DNA of 10,563 bases from Verrucomicrobiota bacterium (GTDB lineage: Bacteria > Verrucomicrobiota > Verrucomicrobiia > Verrucomicrobiales > Verrucomicrobiaceae): positions 1 to 10,563 of the forward strand of contig VFKY01000121.1 in the NCBI GenBank assembly GCA_009885275.1. Reading direction: 5' to 3'. Positions 4,026-10,563 of the stretch are shown one piece after another. The notes beneath the pieces were generated by a model that ran no database searches, had not been told where the DNA came from, and saw only the letters and a list, made by a program, of their open reading frames with translations. Within the stretch, counting starts at the first letter, position 1, and each line of letters starts with the position of its first letter. The translations under genes were made by a program, and so were the position numbers.

Positions 4026-6425
4026 TTACCTGATCGTAGCTGGGAGCGAGCCAACGAGAGCTTTGAGCACGCGCTGATGAACTACCTCTACTTCATTCGT
4101 TTCGAGTGTGCGATCAGATGCACGATACGTCAAGCTCCATGCCACGGACTTCTTGTCACTTGACAATTTTTGTCCCGTTGGATCCGAGTAAACATCAAAG
4201 ACGACCGCATCGGTTAGCAGGGGTTCTTTTTGAGCGGTGAAGAAGGCTGCGATTTTTGAACTTGGTAGGTCAGTGGGCACTTCCAGGGCGACATCGCGAG
4301 TGATGCTGGGAAAGCGTTGTAGTTCTGTGAACTTAGCCAGGCCTTGAGCCCCTTGTTGCAGGGCATTGAGTGTAAGCTCAGCCACATAAATGGGATGGCG
4401 CGCATTGATCTCTCTCGCTCGAGCTGGCGCTACTTGGGCAATCCAACCGAGGGTTTTACTGCCACGTTTTACTTCTGCGCTGAGCAACCAGTCCTCTAGC
4501 GGTTTGGGGGTGATTTCTAGAGTCTGCCCCGCCATGCCCGGCAGTGATTCCAGAATGCCACGCAAATGAAACACATCCATGACAGGACTTTCCTTTTGAT
4601 GCCAACTTGAATTGATGGCCGGACCACTCAGAAGGAAAGCGATACGCTCTTCTTCACGGCTGCCTCCATTGGGAATGGAGAGGAAGACGCGACCAATTTC
4701 AAAGAAACACAGTTTTTGCAATCCCTGACGAATGTTCAGAGCGGCTGTTGCGATCAATCCAGGTACGATGCTGGGCCGAAGAACGGTGTGGTCTTCACTC
4801 AGAGGATTTTTTAAAGCGATGGCTTTTTCTATCGTCACTCGTTGACCGAGGACATGGGAAAGTTGCGCCGTGGAAATGAGCCTTAATGTTTGAGCTTCAA
4901 ACCAGCCGCGATGCACCATGGCATGACGTAGGTTCATGGCGAAGTCATAAGCGCGATCGGTGCTTTGGCTCGGGGTGAAAACTCCAGTGGTGCGGGAGGG
5001 AATGCGTTCCAGTCCGATGACTCTGGCGATTTCTTCGACCAGATCGACGGAGCGTTGCAGGTCGAGACGATGGCTCGGAATGTGCCAGAGCGATTTGTCA
5101 TCACTGGAGGAAATTTTTTTCAGCCCCAGAGAACTGAGCACGCCATGCATTTCAGCACTCGATAGATCAGGATTGCCAATCAGTTTGCGCGCGCGCACCT
5201 CATCAAATTCCACATCCTGCACCAGCACAGGTGCGGTTCCCGCAACGATGACTTCATCAGCGGCTTCGCCTCCGGCGATTTCAAGGATGAGTTTGGTGGC
5301 CAACTCGGAAGCATTAAGCACTTGTTGGGGATCGACACCGCGCTCGAAACGATAACTGGAGTCGCTGCTTAAAATAAGGCGACGCGCGGTGCGACGCACA
5401 TGGCTGGGAGTGAAGTAAGCAGACTCAAGGAGGATCGTAGTTGTGGTATCGGTCACGCCACTAGTTGACCCTCCCATGACTCCGGCAATGGCGAGAGCTT
5501 GAGTGGTGTCTGCGATTACGAGATCGTCCGTAGTAAGGGCGTAAGTTGCTTCATCCAGCGCGATAATGGTTTCGTCAGCCATGGCGTGACGCACGACGAT
5601 GCCGCTTTGGAGTTTTTCCGCATCAAAGGCGTGGAGCGGTTGCCCCATCTCCATGAGGACGAAGTTCGTGATATCCACGATGTTGTTGATCGGGCGCAGG
5701 CCGACACTTTGAAGCCGACTCTGTAACCATTCAGGGCTTGGTGCGACACGGACATTCTTGATGGTGCGGACCGTATAGAGCGGACAGCTCTCTGGAGCGG
5801 ACAACAGAACTTGGTTTGCTGCCGCTTTTGTTATTTTTGTCGTAGCGCTGGCTGTGGTCTTGATCAATGCATTGCCGGTCAATGCCGCAAGCTCACGCGC
5901 CAGTCCAGCATGACTCAAAAGGTCAGAGCGGTTTGGAGTGATCTCCAGATCAAAAATGACATCGGGTTGCACCACATCACGAAAGAGTTTTCCGACAGGC
6001 AGACTTGGATCAAGAATAAGGAGGCCACCGTGATCATCACCAATACCGAGTTCACGGCCACTGCACATCATGCCGTTCGATTCAACATCGCGGAGTTTGC
6101 CTTCTTTGATTTCGATACCGCCTGGCAAAGAAGCGCCTGGAAGTGCCAGCGGAATTTTGTCGCCTACTTTGTAGTTTTTGGCTCCACAGACAATCTGGCG
6201 CGGGGTGCCACTGCCATCATCAACCTGACAAACGCTGAGGCGATCGGCTTTTGGATGCGGCACCGATTCAAGGATTTGGGCGACCACGATTTTATCGGAG
6301 TCCACTCCCAGCACTTCAATACCTTCTACCTCAATGCCAGCGAAGGTGAGAAGATTACGCATTTTATCGACCGTGGTTCCAGAGAGATCGAGATGTGTTT
6401 TAAGCCAGGATAGGGAAGTTTTCAT
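4026..6425 (-). CDS. pheT: Phenylalanine--tRNA ligase beta subunit
   Basis: This is the beta chain of the heterotetrameric (alpha-beta)2 phenylalanyl-tRNA synthetase, providing tRNA binding and editing. Its 799 residues are normal length. The order is: N-terminal part starting MKTSLSWLKTHLDL; EMAP-II-like tRNA-binding domain with HPKADRLSVCQV (57-68), VCGAKN (79-84) and SNGMMCSGRELG (116-127); B3/B4 editing region including PLYTVRTIKNVRVAPSPEWL and GQPLHAFDAEKL; a B5 domain ending SVDLVEEIARVIGLERIPSR; a catalytic-like core; and a C-terminal anticodon-binding FDX-ACB domain (about the last 93 residues, FTELQRFPSITRDVALEVP). pheT is normally directly behind pheS, but here 471 bp separate them because a GxxExxY unit intervenes. 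The sequence before the ATG (CCTGTCCAAAGCATC) comes largely from the end of that unit and shows no Shine-Dalgarno. Confidence 0.97.
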   Translation of the reverse strand: MKTSLSWLKTHLDLSGTTVDKMRNLLTFAGIEVEGIEVLGVDSDKIVVAQILESVPHPKADRLSVCQVDDGSGTPRQIVCGAKNYKVGDKIPLALPGASLPGGIEIKEGKLRDVESNGMMCSGRELGIGDDHGGLLILDPSLPVGKLFRDVVQPDVIFDLEITPNRSDLLSHAGLARELAALTGNALIKTTASATTKITKAAANQVLLSAPESCPLYTVRTIKNVRVAPSPEWLQSRLQSVGLRPINNIVDITNFVLMEMGQPLHAFDAEKLQSGIVVRHAMADETIIALDEATYALTTDDLVIADTTQALAIAGVMGGSTSGVTDTTTTILLESAYFTPSHVRRTARRLILSSDSSYRFERGVDPQQVLNASELATKLILEIAGGEAADEVIVAGTAPVLVQDVEFDEVRARKLIGNPDLSSAEMHGVLSSLGLKKISSSDDKSLWHIPSHRLDLQRSVDLVEEIARVIGLERIPSRTTGVFTPSQSTDRAYDFAMNLRHAMVHRGWFEAQTLRLISTAQLSHVLGQRVTIEKAIALKNPLSEDHTVLRPSIVPGLIATAALNIRQGLQKLCFFEIGRVFLSIPNGGSREEERIAFLLSGPAINSSWHQKESPVMDVFHLRGILESLPGMAGQTLEITPKPLEDWLLSAEVKRGSKTLGWIAQVAPARAREINARHPIYVAELTLNALQQGAQGLAKFTELQRFPSITRDVALEVPTDLPSSKIAAFFTAQKEPLLTDAVVFDVYSDPTGQKLSSDKKSVAWSLTYRASDRTLETNEVEVVHQRVLKALVGSLPATIR

Positions 6426-6434
6426 GATGCTTTG

Positions 6435-6461
6435 GACAGGATTAACAGGATTATAAGGATT
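6435..6461 (+). repeat. Left terminal inverted repeat of the GxxExxY unit
   Basis: After one G, the end consists of three 9-bp iterations: ACAGGATTA, ACAGGATTA and TAAGGATT(T). On the minus strand it contains TATAAT (complement of 6450-6455), but no good -35 box stands at the right spacing, so an outward promoter for pheT is only a possibility. Confidence 0.8.
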
Positions 6462-6463
6462 TT

Positions 6464-6865
6464 TCAGGAAGGCAGATCCACTGTGATGGCGGGGCGAGGT
6501 TTGCGGTATTTGCGCTTAAAGTCGAGGCTGACAGCTCCGAAGTTGATCAGTAGGCCGGTCTCTACGCCTGTGGCGTTGAGATAATTGACGAGTTGGACTT
6601 CGTGGGCGGGATTGATTTTTTCTACAGATTTTAATTCAAGTATAAGACGTTTCTCTATGAGCACATCAGCGCAAAAGTCTCCGACTTTGGTTTTGCGATA
6701 GTACACGGCTATAGGCTCCTCGGTAGCGTACGCGATGTTTTCGTGTGTCAGTTCAAAACAAAGTGCATTCTGATAAACGCTCTCAAGAAACCCGGGGCCA
6801 AGTTCACGATGAACCCGCATGGCACAACCAATTACAAGCCCAGTAAGTTCATCGTTGATGCTCAT
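6464..6865 (-). CDS. GxxExxY protein, PD-(D/E)XK_3 nuclease-like family
   Basis: This 133-residue protein belongs to the GxxExxY family (PD-(D/E)XK nuclease-fold superfamily), whose function is not established. The naming motif is GFLESVY (G25, E28, Y31) in HRELGPGFLESVYQNAL. The nuclease core can be read as D67 in CADVLIEKR, then E77-L-K79 in LILELKS, then Q91 in HEVQLVNYL, so the catalytic residues appear intact. The ending GLLINFGAVSLDFKRKY is also typical. The start at 6865 is supported by an AAGGA Shine-Dalgarno (complement of 6873-6877) 7 nt upstream, supplied by the right inverted repeat. The stop at 6464-6466 lies 2 nt from the left inverted repeat. The gene is co-oriented with pheS and pheT and is probably co-transcribed. 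Nothing suggests a link to tRNA charging. Confidence 0.9.
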   Translation of the reverse strand: MSINDELTGLVIGCAMRVHRELGPGFLESVYQNALCFELTHENIAYATEEPIAVYYRKTKVGDFCADVLIEKRLILELKSVEKINPAHEVQLVNYLNATGVETGLLINFGAVSLDFKRKYRKPRPAITVDLPS

Positions 6866-6870
6866 ATCCG

Positions 6871-6897
6871 AATCCTTAAAATCCCGTTAATCCTGTC
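6871..6897 (-). repeat. Right terminal inverted repeat of the GxxExxY unit
   Basis: Read on the minus strand it is G followed by ACAGGATTA, ACGGGATTT and TAAGGATT, matching the left end at 25 of 27 positions. It supplies the Shine-Dalgarno of the GxxExxY gene, and its outermost base is the last base of the pheS stop codon. Confidence 0.8.
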
Positions 6898-7913
6898 TAA
6901 AATTGCCCCAAAAACCGCACGTCATTTTCAATCAGATGTCGTATGTCGGTGATGCTATGCAGGATCATAGCAAGGCGATCAATGCCCATGCCGAAGGCGA
7001 ACCCCGTGACTTCATCAGGATTGAATAAAGCATCTCCACGCTGCTGAGAGATGGCTTGGAACACGGCGGGATCGACCATGCCGCAGCCGGCGATTTCGAT
7101 CCAACGCGCTTCTTGTCCCTTGGCTTCAAGTTTCACATCGATTTCAAAACTAGGCTCGGTAAACGGAAAGAAGTGGGGACGAAATCGCACTTGAGTCTGT
7201 GCCCCAAGCATTTCTTGGAAGAAGTATTCGAGAGTGCCCTTGAGATCGGCAAGACTGACATCCCTATCGACATAGAGGCATTCGAGTTGGTTAAAAACAC
7301 TGAGGTGTGTGGCGTCAATTTCATCGCGTCGATAGGCGGCACCCGGAGCAATGATGCGAACAGGCAATGATTTTACGGATTCCATGGTCCGGACTTGCAC
7401 TGATGAAGTGTGGGTGCGGAGCAGGCGACCGTCAGGCAGGTAAAAGGTATCTTTTTCATTTCTTGCTGGATGATCAGCAGGAGTATTCAACGCATCAAAA
7501 CAATGCCACTCGGTCTCGATTTCAGGGCCATCAGCCAATGCAAAACCCATGCGGCGCAGTGTTTGAATAGCGCGATCGCGAATACGGGTCAATGGATGCA
7601 AGGCTCCGCTTGTGCTGGGGCGACCGGGGAGGGTGACGTCGATACCAGTCACTGATTCAGCATCCTTGGCGGATTGTAGGCCCAAAAGTTTTTCCTCAAT
7701 GCTTACCGTTAATGTGGTGCGCACCTCATTAAGTTTTGCTCCTACCGCAGGCTTCAGATCAGGGGGTACATCACGCATGCCTGCTGCTATGGTGGTGACG
7801 GAACCTTTTTTTCCGAGGTAAGCAACGCGGAAAGATTCCAATCCCGCTTCATCGATGATGGATGAGAGGGCGGCGAGGCCCTCTGTTTGGAGGAGATCAA
7901 GTTGGGTGAGCAT
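6897..7913 (-). CDS. pheS: Phenylalanine--tRNA ligase alpha subunit
   Basis: The catalytic class II subunit activates phenylalanine with ATP and charges tRNA-Phe, in complex with PheT. Its 338 residues are close to the usual length. An N-terminal coiled-coil tRNA-binding region (about 1-85, with VAYLGKKGSVTTIAAGMRDV) is followed by motif 1 (LHPLTRIRDRAIQTLRRMGF, 105-124), RTHTSSVQVR (166-175), motif 2 (GAAYRRDEIDATHLSVFNQL, 191-210), the phenylalanine-pocket stretch FPFTEPSFE (249-257), EIAGCGMV (273-280) and motif 3 (GFAFGMGIDRLAMI, 304-317). The C-terminus (ENDVRFLGQF) is complete, so the neighbouring insertion did not truncate it. A strong terminator lies between rplT and this gene, so expression needs read-through or its own promoter in 7914-7949. 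No clear Shine-Dalgarno precedes ATG 7913. Confidence 0.97.
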   Translation of the reverse strand: MLTQLDLLQTEGLAALSSIIDEAGLESFRVAYLGKKGSVTTIAAGMRDVPPDLKPAVGAKLNEVRTTLTVSIEEKLLGLQSAKDAESVTGIDVTLPGRPSTSGALHPLTRIRDRAIQTLRRMGFALADGPEIETEWHCFDALNTPADHPARNEKDTFYLPDGRLLRTHTSSVQVRTMESVKSLPVRIIAPGAAYRRDEIDATHLSVFNQLECLYVDRDVSLADLKGTLEYFFQEMLGAQTQVRFRPHFFPFTEPSFEIDVKLEAKGQEARWIEIAGCGMVDPAVFQAISQQRGDALFNPDEVTGFAFGMGIDRLAMILHSITDIRHLIENDVRFLGQF

Positions 7914-7949
7914 GGATTAGTTCTGTGTTAAGGAAGATTCAGGAACGAA

Positions 7950-7980
7950 AAAAGCTGAGGCGTATGCGGCCCCAGCTTTT
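7950..7980 (-). terminator. Intrinsic terminator after rplT
   Basis: On the minus strand AAAAGCTG pairs with CAGCTTTT, extended by two G-C pairs after one mismatch, and runs into TTTTTT. It lies about 50 nt past the rplT stop and 37 nt before the pheS start. It separates the ribosomal-protein genes from the synthetase genes, or attenuates between them. Confidence 0.8.
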
Positions 7981-8003
7981 GGTTGGATTGGTAAAGTAAT
8001 TGG

Positions 8004-8022
8004 ACGTGTTTTAGAAACACGT
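8004..8022 (-). other. Perfect hairpin directly after rplT
   Basis: ACGTGTTT-TAG-AAACACGT is an 8-bp perfect stem with a 3-nt loop, 5 nt beyond the rplT stop codon. No U-tract follows on the minus strand (CCAATTAC). It may protect the 3' end of the rplT mRNA, or act with the terminator further on. Confidence 0.55.
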
Positions 8023-8027
8023 ACCGC

Positions 8028-8399
8028 TTAGGCTGCGGCCTTCTTTTCCAGGGCTTGTTTAGCTTGCTGTATAAGGGCTTGAAAAGCAGCTTCGTCCTTG
8101 ATGGCAATATCGGAAAGAACTTTGCGATCCATTTCGATACCGGCAGCTTTTAAGCCTTCGATAAATCGACTGTAGCTCAGTCCTTGTGCACGGGTTGCGG
8201 CATTGATACGGGCGATCCAGAGTTTGCGGAACTCACGCTTGCGCACCTTGCGGTCACGGTAAGCATAAGTCATCGCCTTACGGACTGCATCCTTGGCATA
8301 ACGGAAAAGTTTCGAGCGGAAACCGCGGAAACCTTTGGCTTTGGCCAGCGTGCGCTTGCGGCGCTTGCGACTGGCGGGAGAATTAGTGGCTCTAGGCAT
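8028..8399 (-). CDS. rplT: 50S ribosomal protein L20
   Basis: L20 is a basic protein that binds 23S rRNA and is needed early in assembly of the large subunit. Its 123 residues are typical. Seen are the long basic N-terminal extension ([20 protein letters not shown]), then [48 protein letters not shown] as the helical core, split here as [16 protein letters not shown] and [16 protein letters not shown], and the globular end with [20 protein letters not shown]. The C-terminus is an alanine- and lysine-rich tail. It follows rpmI after 129 nt, longer than the few tens of bases usual in other bacteria. In several bacteria L20 represses its own operon by binding the mRNA leader. Confidence 0.97.
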   Translation of the reverse strand: MPRATNSPASRKRRKRTLAKAKGFRGFRSKLFRYAKDAVRKAMTYAYRDRKVRKREFRKLWIARINAATRAQGLSYSRFIEGLKAAGIEMDRKVLSDIAIKDEAAFQALIQQAKQALEKKAAA

Positions 8400-8528
8400 A
8401 TTTCTTTATTCAGTGATCAAGCTGTTGTTTGGGTAGCGACGGTGGCCTCACTTGATCGAAGGCTCTCACGAAGAAAGCCAGGCCGGGGCGTCGTGCTGCA
8501 TCAGCAGCGTGTGGAGATCAGACTTTCA
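8400..8528 (-). promoter_or_regulatory. Structured rpmI-rplT spacer, possible L20 leader
   Basis: This 129-nt spacer on the minus strand contains a tight hairpin GCTGC-TGAT-GCAGC and a longer-range pairing of GATCAAG with CTTGATC that encloses about 30 nt close to the rplT start. L20 autoregulation through mRNA structures that mimic its 23S site is known in E. coli and Bacillus. Whether this spacer does so is inference; no specific L20-binding pseudoknot was identified. Confidence 0.3.
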
Positions 8529-8753
8529 TCAGGACCAAGGCATGTTGGCCTTGACTGCTTTAACATCTGTTACATCCACGAGTACGGCTTTTCCGAGACT
8601 CCGTTTGCGTTTGCGATTTTTTGATTGCAGCAAATGGCGCTTGCCCTGCCGACGGCGGAGCACTTTACCACTTCCAGTAATCTTGAACCGTTTGGAAACG
8701 GATTTTCTCGTTTTGGAGATGCCTGGGTTTTTTGACATAGGGGTCGCGACCAT
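8529..8753 (-). CDS. rpmI: 50S ribosomal protein L35
   Basis: L35 is a small basic protein of the large ribosomal subunit. Family signature: KTRKSVSKRFKITGSGKVLR, then RRQGKRHLLQSKNRKRKRSLGKA, given here as the two adjoining pieces RRQGKRHLLQ and SKNRKRKRSLGKA. The frame gives 74 residues from ATG 8753. A second ATG at 8738 gives 69 residues beginning MSKNPGISKTRK, which looks more like the family N-terminus. Neither start has a convincing Shine-Dalgarno, and I slightly favour 8738. The gene leads the rpmI-rplT block. infC, which usually precedes rpmI, is absent, and the upstream DNA instead diverges to a histidine kinase gene. Confidence 0.93.
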   Translation of the reverse strand: MVATPMSKNPGISKTRKSVSKRFKITGSGKVLRRRQGKRHLLQSKNRKRKRSLGKAVLVDVTDVKAVKANMPWS

Positions 8754-8928
8754 ACGGAGAAGTGATATCGGCGCAAGGGATTTTTGGTGGCAGCTTTTAT
8801 CACGGGTGATTTTTTCTATTCTGGAAGGTCCGCCATAGGGCGAAGAAGAGCAAAAAGATCACTTTATTGTAAAATAGCGCTTTGCCGAATCGATCGTAAA
8901 TGCTAATTGTTAAGATATATTAATTAAT
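8754..8928. promoter_or_regulatory. Divergent promoter region between rpmI and the histidine kinase
   Basis: These 175 bp must hold the promoters for rpmI-rplT (minus) and the kinase (plus). The right part next to the kinase is very AT-rich (TTAAGATATATTAATTAAT before the ATG). TTGCCG at 8882-8887 could be a -35 box, but no good -10 follows at normal spacing. I do not call an exact promoter. Confidence 0.4.
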
Positions 8929-10194
8929 ATGGTCGTTGTGTCCGCCGTCACTGCCAATTCTAAACCTGTGCGACAAAGCATCACAGGAAGAAAGGTCACG
9001 GCATCACCTAAAGAGCGACTCAACATCAAAGCTCTTTCATCTGGAGGTGGGGGCGAAGTTAAACTATCGAAGAAGGCCGAGGCGCGTCGGCTTCTAAATG
9101 AGGATCTAGCCTCACTCTCGTTGGGTGTTTTTCATGATCTCAACAACTTGATGGGCATCGTGATGACCAATCTTTCTGAAGCTGCACGTCAGGGATCAGT
9201 GCGTGACAAAATGGAGCTGCATGTGGATCAAGCCATGGCTGCGGCCCAGCAGGCGCGGAGCTTTATTACAGAGACGATGAGATTGGCGCATGACGTTCCC
9301 ATTCAAAGAGAACTTGCGAACATGGCGAATGTTATTCGTGAGACAGCTCGTGTCAGTCAGAGCGGCAGTGGGATCCATTTGCATCTGCATATCCCTAAGA
9401 ATTTGTGGTATTCCGTAGTCAATCCGACCCATATCAATCAAGTGCTCCAAAACCTCATTCTCAATGGCATTCAAGCCATGGAAAATAAAGGCTACATGGA
9501 CGTCTTTGCTCGCAATGTTGTGATTGCTGACAAACATCGCGTCTTATTATCAGGCCCGCATGTCGAAGTGTTGGTTCGGGATCGTGGCTGCGGCATGGAA
9601 GCTGATCTTCTCCAGCTAATTTTTCGTGAACCCTTTAGTACAAAGCCAAACGGTAACGGCATTGGATTAACGACCTGCAAGCGCATCATCGCGCAGCATC
9701 AAGGGCATATCGAGATTGCATCAGCACCCGGACTTGGCACGGAGGTTACCTTTTGGCTTCCCGCCACCGTGAAGAGTGCCGCGAAAATACTACCTAAAAA
9801 AAAGCATGCGCTTAAGGTGGGCACAGGGACGGTATTAGTCGTGGACGATGAGGCGCACTTGCGAAAGCTCATGCTCACCGTGTTGAAACAGTGTGGCTAT
9901 GACTTGCATGAGGTGGGCAGCGGAGAAGAAGCGGTGAGCCTCTACGAGCAGTTGTTGAAGGAGGACAAAAATCTCGTCGTCGTGATGGACCTGAGTCTCA
10001 AAGGCGAACTTTGCGGTGAGGCCACCTTGCATAAAATCAAAGCGCTCCATCCCGGAGCCAAAGTCATCGCCGCCAGCGGCGGGCTGGTCAGCGAATCACG
10101 CCAGAGCTATCTGAAAAAAGGCTTCGTAGACATTCTCCCGAAGCCCTTCATGCCTGCCGACATCGCTGATGTCGTGCACCGCACGCTAGGATAA
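8929..10194 (+). CDS. Soluble hybrid histidine kinase (NtrB-type kinase core plus receiver)
   Basis: This 421-residue cytoplasmic protein should autophosphorylate on histidine and pass the phosphate to its own receiver domain. Residues 1-50 are Ser/Lys/Gly-rich and look disordered, with no membrane segment or recognised sensor. The H-box is SLGVFHDLNNLMGIV with H69 in an HDxNN context, as in NtrB-like kinases. The ATPase domain shows the N-box QNLILNGIQAM (N175, N179), G1 RDRGCGM (218-223), F-box EPFSTKP and G2 GNGIGLTTCKRII. The receiver follows (301-421) with acidic pair D306/D307, phosphoacceptor D354 in VVVMDLSL, S383 in VIAASGG and K405 in LPKPF. No output domain is present, so the phosphate probably goes on to a partner encoded elsewhere. 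The signal is unknown. The gene is convergent with the sulfatase, with a 4-nt gap. Confidence 0.92.
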   Translation: MVVVSAVTANSKPVRQSITGRKVTASPKERLNIKALSSGGGGEVKLSKKAEARRLLNEDLASLSLGVFHDLNNLMGIVMTNLSEAARQGSVRDKMELHVDQAMAAAQQARSFITETMRLAHDVPIQRELANMANVIRETARVSQSGSGIHLHLHIPKNLWYSVVNPTHINQVLQNLILNGIQAMENKGYMDVFARNVVIADKHRVLLSGPHVEVLVRDRGCGMEADLLQLIFREPFSTKPNGNGIGLTTCKRIIAQHQGHIEIASAPGLGTEVTFWLPATVKSAAKILPKKKHALKVGTGTVLVVDDEAHLRKLMLTVLKQCGYDLHEVGSGEEAVSLYEQLLKEDKNLVVVMDLSLKGELCGEATLHKIKALHPGAKVIAASGGLVSESRQSYLKKGFVDILPKPFMPADIADVVHRTLG

Positions 10195-10198
10195 GTGG

Positions 10199-10563
10199 CT
10201 ACTTCTTGCCCTTCTTGCCGTCCTGTTTTGGCCAGCCGTCCCTCGGCCAATGTGCTTCAATCATGCCGTGCATTTCTGCTCGGGGTTGGGCATATTTCGG
10301 ATCGTTAGCGAGGTTCTTCGTCTGAAACGGATCGTTGATCATGTCGTAAAGTTGAGCTCCGTTATCACCGTAGTTCCATTCGGTGTAGCGATACATGACA
10401 GTGCGGACAGACGTGCCGTGAACTGCGCCGCGTTCGACTTGAGTGAAGGCCGCTTCATGAACGGATAGGGCGGTGCCATCGAGCACCGGTTTGAGACTTT
10501 TGCCATCAAGATACTTCGGAGCTTCCAGACCGCAGAGGTCGGCGAGCGTCGGGTAAAGATCCA
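10199..10563 (-). CDS. Sulfatase, C-terminal part (5' end beyond the window)
   Basis: The last 120 or so residues of a sulfatase of the alkaline phosphatase superfamily, probably close to iduronate-2-sulfatase or arylsulfatase types. The frame is open to the window edge and reads DLYPTLADLCGLEAPKYLDG followed by KSLKPVLDG, a standard sulfatase block. Later come RTVMYRYTEWNYGDNGAQLY and DMINDPFQTKNLANDP, the usual C-terminal segment in which the enzyme's product text reads ELYDlxxDPxExxNLAxdP. A GTG within KPVLDG is internal, not a start. The catalytic CxPSR region lies outside, so activity and substrate cannot be judged. The tail is lysine-rich (KQDGKKGKK). Such sulfatases are usually exported and act on sulfated polysaccharides. 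The stop is 4 nt from the convergent kinase gene. Confidence 0.9.
   Translation of the reverse strand, partial: DLYPTLADLCGLEAPKYLDGKSLKPVLDGTALSVHEAAFTQVERGAVHGTSVRTVMYRYTEWNYGDNGAQLYDMINDPFQTKNLANDPKYAQPRAEMHGMIEAHWPRDGWPKQDGKKGKK

Larger units (their letters stand above)
6435..6897 (-). mobile_element. Compact GxxExxY unit with terminal inverted repeats
   Basis: A 463-bp unit has 27-bp inverted ends (6435-6461 and 6871-6897, 25 of 27 identical) and a single gene that fills the space between them almost completely. It sits precisely between pheS and pheT: the pheS stop codon shares one base with the right end, and pheT starts 9 bp beyond the left end. The gene runs the same way as the operon, so transcription can pass through. 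No transposase is encoded and no clear target-site duplication is visible (TTTG on the left, TAAA on the right). It looks like a non-autonomous, MITE-like cargo unit. Confidence 0.65.

Noticed and set aside
5811..6413. A 200-codon plus-strand open frame opposite pheT
   Set aside because: It lies wholly within well-conserved pheT coding sequence and its product has no recognisable motif.
6435..6461. 9-bp iterations as a replication origin or CRISPR-like repeat
   Set aside because: Only three units per end, no AT-rich unwinding region or rep gene, and an inverted copy at the other end fits a terminal repeat better.
8184..8838. Overlapping plus-strand frames opposite rplT and rpmI
   Set aside because: Both ribosomal proteins on the minus strand are unmistakable, and the plus-strand products are low-information shadows.

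Overview
The window looks like a chromosomal segment of a Gram-negative bacterium, most likely of the Verrucomicrobia or the wider Planctomycetes-Verrucomicrobia-Chlamydiae group. This is inferred from three things: a lipid A gene (lpxI), a sulfatase of the kind expanded in that group, and a soluble hybrid histidine kinase next to a split ribosomal-protein/phe-tRNA-synthetase block. No 16S gene or other decisive marker is present.

Layout: (1) 1-548, the 3' part of lpxI on the plus strand, ending inside a paired REP-like palindrome. (2) 526-1647, a large direct repeat of about 198 bp (copies at 526-723 and 1450-1647, about 90% identical by hand alignment). The copies flank about 726 bp that carries a small type II toxin-antitoxin pair. 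Each copy holds a paired palindrome (BIME-like), a 19-nt hairpin and the 3' end of a polyprenyl diphosphate synthase gene. In the left copy that gene end is an orphan remnant. (3) 1568-2578 minus, the intact long-chain polyprenyl diphosphate synthase, with a perfect 18-bp palindrome matching a Rex-type operator 12 nt before its start. (4) 2579-2832, a divergent intergenic stretch with a folded element resembling an integron attC site. (5) 2833-3753 plus, a FieF/YiiP-like cation diffusion facilitator followed by a bidirectional terminator. (6) 4026-8753 minus, a translation block in the order rpmI, rplT, terminator, pheS, GxxExxY protein, pheT. (7) 8929-10194 plus, a soluble hybrid histidine kinase. 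(8) 10199-10563 minus, the C-terminal end of a sulfatase that continues off the window.

The core genes are housekeeping: lipid A synthesis, isoprenoid/quinone side chains, metal efflux, ribosome assembly and Phe-tRNA charging. The accessory layer is the more interesting part. A compact 463-bp unit, consisting of one PD-(D/E)XK-type GxxExxY gene between 27-bp terminal inverted repeats built of 9-bp iterations, sits exactly between pheS and pheT. The toxin-antitoxin pair lies in a duplication scar whose synonymous divergence suggests recombination with a related allele. The toxin appears to have lost its normal start by a small indel at the antitoxin-toxin junction.

All alignments and identity counts were done by eye; no database search was run.
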